From the NCBI GenBank assembly GCA_003972865.1, contig QOAX01000226.1, forward strand, positions 1 through 7,835: DNA of 7,835 nucleotides. The letters run 5' to 3'. The translations under genes and the position numbers were made by a program. The notes beneath the pieces are model-generated. The model searched no databases and was not told the origin of the DNA. It saw only the letters and a program-made list of their open reading frames with translations. This document shows positions 6,129-7,835 of this stretch, piece after piece. Positions within the stretch are counted from its first letter, which is position 1. Each line of letters starts with the position of its first letter. This DNA is from Verrucomicrobiota bacterium. GTDB lineage: Bacteria > Verrucomicrobiota > Verrucomicrobiia > Limisphaerales > UBA1096.

Positions 6129-7835
6129 CACAGCTTGGCCAAGCGCGGCCCTCCTTTCTTTCGTTCGCGTTCCAGGTCATGTATCGCGCGATAAATCCGC
6201 CCGGCGATCGGGGCACAGGTGCTGGCGCCCGACTCGCCGCTCTCCACCATCACCACCACGACATACCGTGGCGACTCCACCGACTCCACCGGCGCAAACG
6301 ACACAAACCAAGTGATGTGATCGGTGCGGAACAGGCGCAAACCAGACAGGGGATGGAATTTCCCGGTGGGCACCCTCTTCTGCGCTGTGCCGGTTTTGCC
6401 CCCGATGGCCAAGCCGAGCACCCACGCCGCTCGACCGCTGCCGTCGCGGTCGGCCACGTCGGCCAGCATCGCCCTGTGCATCAAGTCAACGGTTTCCGGC
6501 TTCAGGTTCAGGTCGTCGAGCACCTTCACCGGTATTTCTTGGTTCTGCGCTTGGCCAAAGGCTTGCCGCGAGTCCACCCGCGTCACCAAGCGCGGCTGCA
6601 ACACCTTTCCGCCGTTGGCCACCGCCGAGGTCATCACCGCCATCTGCAACGGGGTCACGATGATTTCGCCCTGCCCAATGCAGAGGTTGGCCACGTCACC
6701 GGGCGCCCAGCGGATTCGGTTCCCAAATTGATTTTTCTTTTTGAACTCACTGTCACGGGCCGGAAAATAACCGCCACTCTCGCGGATGGGACTGGCTAAG
6801 TTTCCGGGCAGATTGGCAAGGGTCTTTTGGCCAAGCCGGAAACGGTTCCCCCAGTCGAGCAGGATCCGCTTGCCCTGCCGCCACTTATCTTTCAACGGGC
6901 CGTCGGGCGTCAACGCGTGGTGGATGAAGTAGGTGTTGCTCGATAGTTTGAACGCCCTGACGAAATCGTAGTCGCCCGGCGGAGCGGTATCATTCATCGA
7001 GTAGTAGGGATACAGCCTGTGATTCTCGAAATGACCGGGATTGTATATCTTTTTAGCCGGATCGATCAGCCCCTCCTCAAGGTAAGCCACGGCGGAAATG
7101 AGCTTGAAAATGGAGCCGGGCGGATAAGCCACACCGCCGCTGCCGGTGGCCCGGTTGAGCCAGCGGTTGAGGCGCTCATCGTTCAGCCGGGCAATTTCCT
7201 CACGCGAAAACCCGGAGATAAACTTATTGGAATCGAACCCCGGCAGGGACACCAGCGCCAGCAGGTCGCCGGTGTGCGGTTCCATCACCACCACTGCCCC
7301 GCGAGTCTCAGGCCCGTTGTCCTGAAGCGCCGCCTCGGCGGCCAACTGGATGTCGCGGTCGATGGAAAGTTCCATGTCGTAGCCCGACTCCGGCCAGACT
7401 CTGACCTCCTCGCTGGTTCGGTAACTAATGTTATTGACGCGGATTTTCTTGGCCCCGGCCTCCCCACGCAACAGGCCGTCGTAAATCCCCTCCAGGCCGT
7501 CAACGCCGATGTAGTCCGGCAGCCGATAGCGAAACCGGAACGGAATCTCCCGGCCACTGTCCGGGTCGTCGTCGCGCCGCAAATAACCCAGCGTGTGAAA
7601 CGCCATGTCGCCGTTGGGATAGGTTCGCACCGGGTTGACGGACAAGCCCACCCCCGGCACCGTGTGAATCTGCTCGATGAACCGCGCCACTTGTATGGGC
7701 GAAAGATCATGTATCACGGCCATCGGCGTGTAGCGGCGCTTGTAGTAGTGGTTGTGGAATTTTTCGCTGTCGAGAACCAGCGGTTGGCCAAGGCGCAGGC
7801 TCACCTGCATGGTCAGGTTGCTCACGACCTGATAG
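6128..7835 (-). CDS. mrdA: Peptidoglycan D,D-transpeptidase PBP2 (5' end outside window)
   Basis: A class B penicillin-binding protein that crosslinks peptidoglycan in the periplasm during cell elongation. The frame is open to the window edge, so the N-terminus with its membrane anchor is missing; GTG 7825 is not a credible start. Numbering from codon 7825 downstream: pedestal region with VARFIEQIHTVPGVGL (46-61) and the family-typical GVDGLEGIYDGLLRGEAG (107-124), then the transpeptidase domain with SIFK (Ser238 nucleophile, Lys241), SSN (295-297), GQGEIIVTPLQMA (384-396) and KTGTAQ (477-482). All three active-site motifs are present, so the enzyme should be active. The C-terminus ends in a short basic tail (LERERKKGGPRLAKL). 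The stop overlaps the rodA start. The adjacency to rodA, the pedestal sequence and the long GVDGLEG segment identify PBP2 rather than the division enzyme PBP3. mreBCD often precede this pair, but lie outside the window if present. Confidence 0.95.
   Translation of the reverse strand, partial: YQVVSNLTMQVSLRLGQPLVLDSEKFHNHYYKRRYTPMAVIHDLSPIQVARFIEQIHTVPGVGLSVNPVRTYPNGDMAFHTLGYLRRDDDPDSGREIPFRFRYRLPDYIGVDGLEGIYDGLLRGEAGAKKIRVNNISYRTSEEVRVWPESGYDMELSIDRDIQLAAEAALQDNGPETRGAVVVMEPHTGDLLALVSLPGFDSNKFISGFSREEIARLNDERLNRWLNRATGSGGVAYPPGSIFKLISAVAYLEEGLIDPAKKIYNPGHFENHRLYPYYSMNDTAPPGDYDFVRAFKLSSNTYFIHHALTPDGPLKDKWRQGKRILLDWGNRFRLGQKTLANLPGNLASPIRESGGYFPARDSEFKKKNQFGNRIRWAPGDVANLCIGQGEIIVTPLQMAVMTSAVANGGKVLQPRLVTRVDSRQAFGQAQNQEIPVKVLDDLNLKPETVDLMHRAMLADVADRDGSGRAAWVLGLAIGGKTGTAQKRVPTGKFHPLSGLRLFRTDHITWFVSFAPVESVESPRYVVVVMVESGESGASTCAPIAGRIYRAIHDLERERKKGGPRLAKL

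Noticed and set aside
893..7791. The palindrome TTGGCCAA occurs six times (893, 2915, 6135, 6551, 6827, 7784), more than expected for an 8-mer in this length.
   Set aside because: All copies are inside coding regions and encode Leu-Ala-Lys or Gly-Gln with favoured codons; spacing is irregular. Codon bias explains them better than a binding site, though a genome-wide count would settle it.

Overview
The window is about 60% GC by eye and densely coded. It holds two convergent gene blocks with no gene-free stretch above 100 bases. The gene content is bacterial and chromosomal. Several features are consistent with a PVC-group bacterium, most likely Verrucomicrobiota: the style of the RNase E/G and RodA sequences, the MoaA with an insert after its first cluster motif, and the mrdA-rodA-rng order. 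This assignment rests on recalled resemblance, not on a search, so treat it as moderate. No mobile element, CRISPR array, tRNA or rRNA was seen.

Left block, plus strand (1-2839): the C-terminal part of a coiled-coil protein of unknown function runs by an ATGA overlap into moaA (GTP 3',8-cyclase, first step of molybdenum cofactor synthesis). Fifteen bases later comes a short GspE/PilB-type ATPase that lacks the usual N-terminal domain. The three genes look co-transcribed, but nothing visible ties their functions together.

Right block, minus strand (7835 down to 2902): an elongasome-type operon in the order mrdA (PBP2 transpeptidase, N-terminus beyond the window edge), rodA (SEDS glycosyltransferase), then an RNase E/G gene. 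PBP2 and RodA form the enzyme pair that makes and crosslinks lateral-wall peptidoglycan. mrdA and rodA overlap at stop/start, and rodA is 6 bases from rng. A likely intrinsic terminator for this strand lies between the convergent blocks.

The most notable observation is in the RNase E/G gene. Its frame stops just after the zinc-link cysteines, and the missing C-terminal small domain is intact in another frame immediately downstream. A perfect 5-base tandem duplication (GGCAA GGCAA on the coding strand, 3197-3206) lies at the break. Removing one copy restores a single 670-residue RNase E/G. This is a real recent frameshift, a reversible switch, a split-subunit gene or a sequence error; the window alone cannot decide which.
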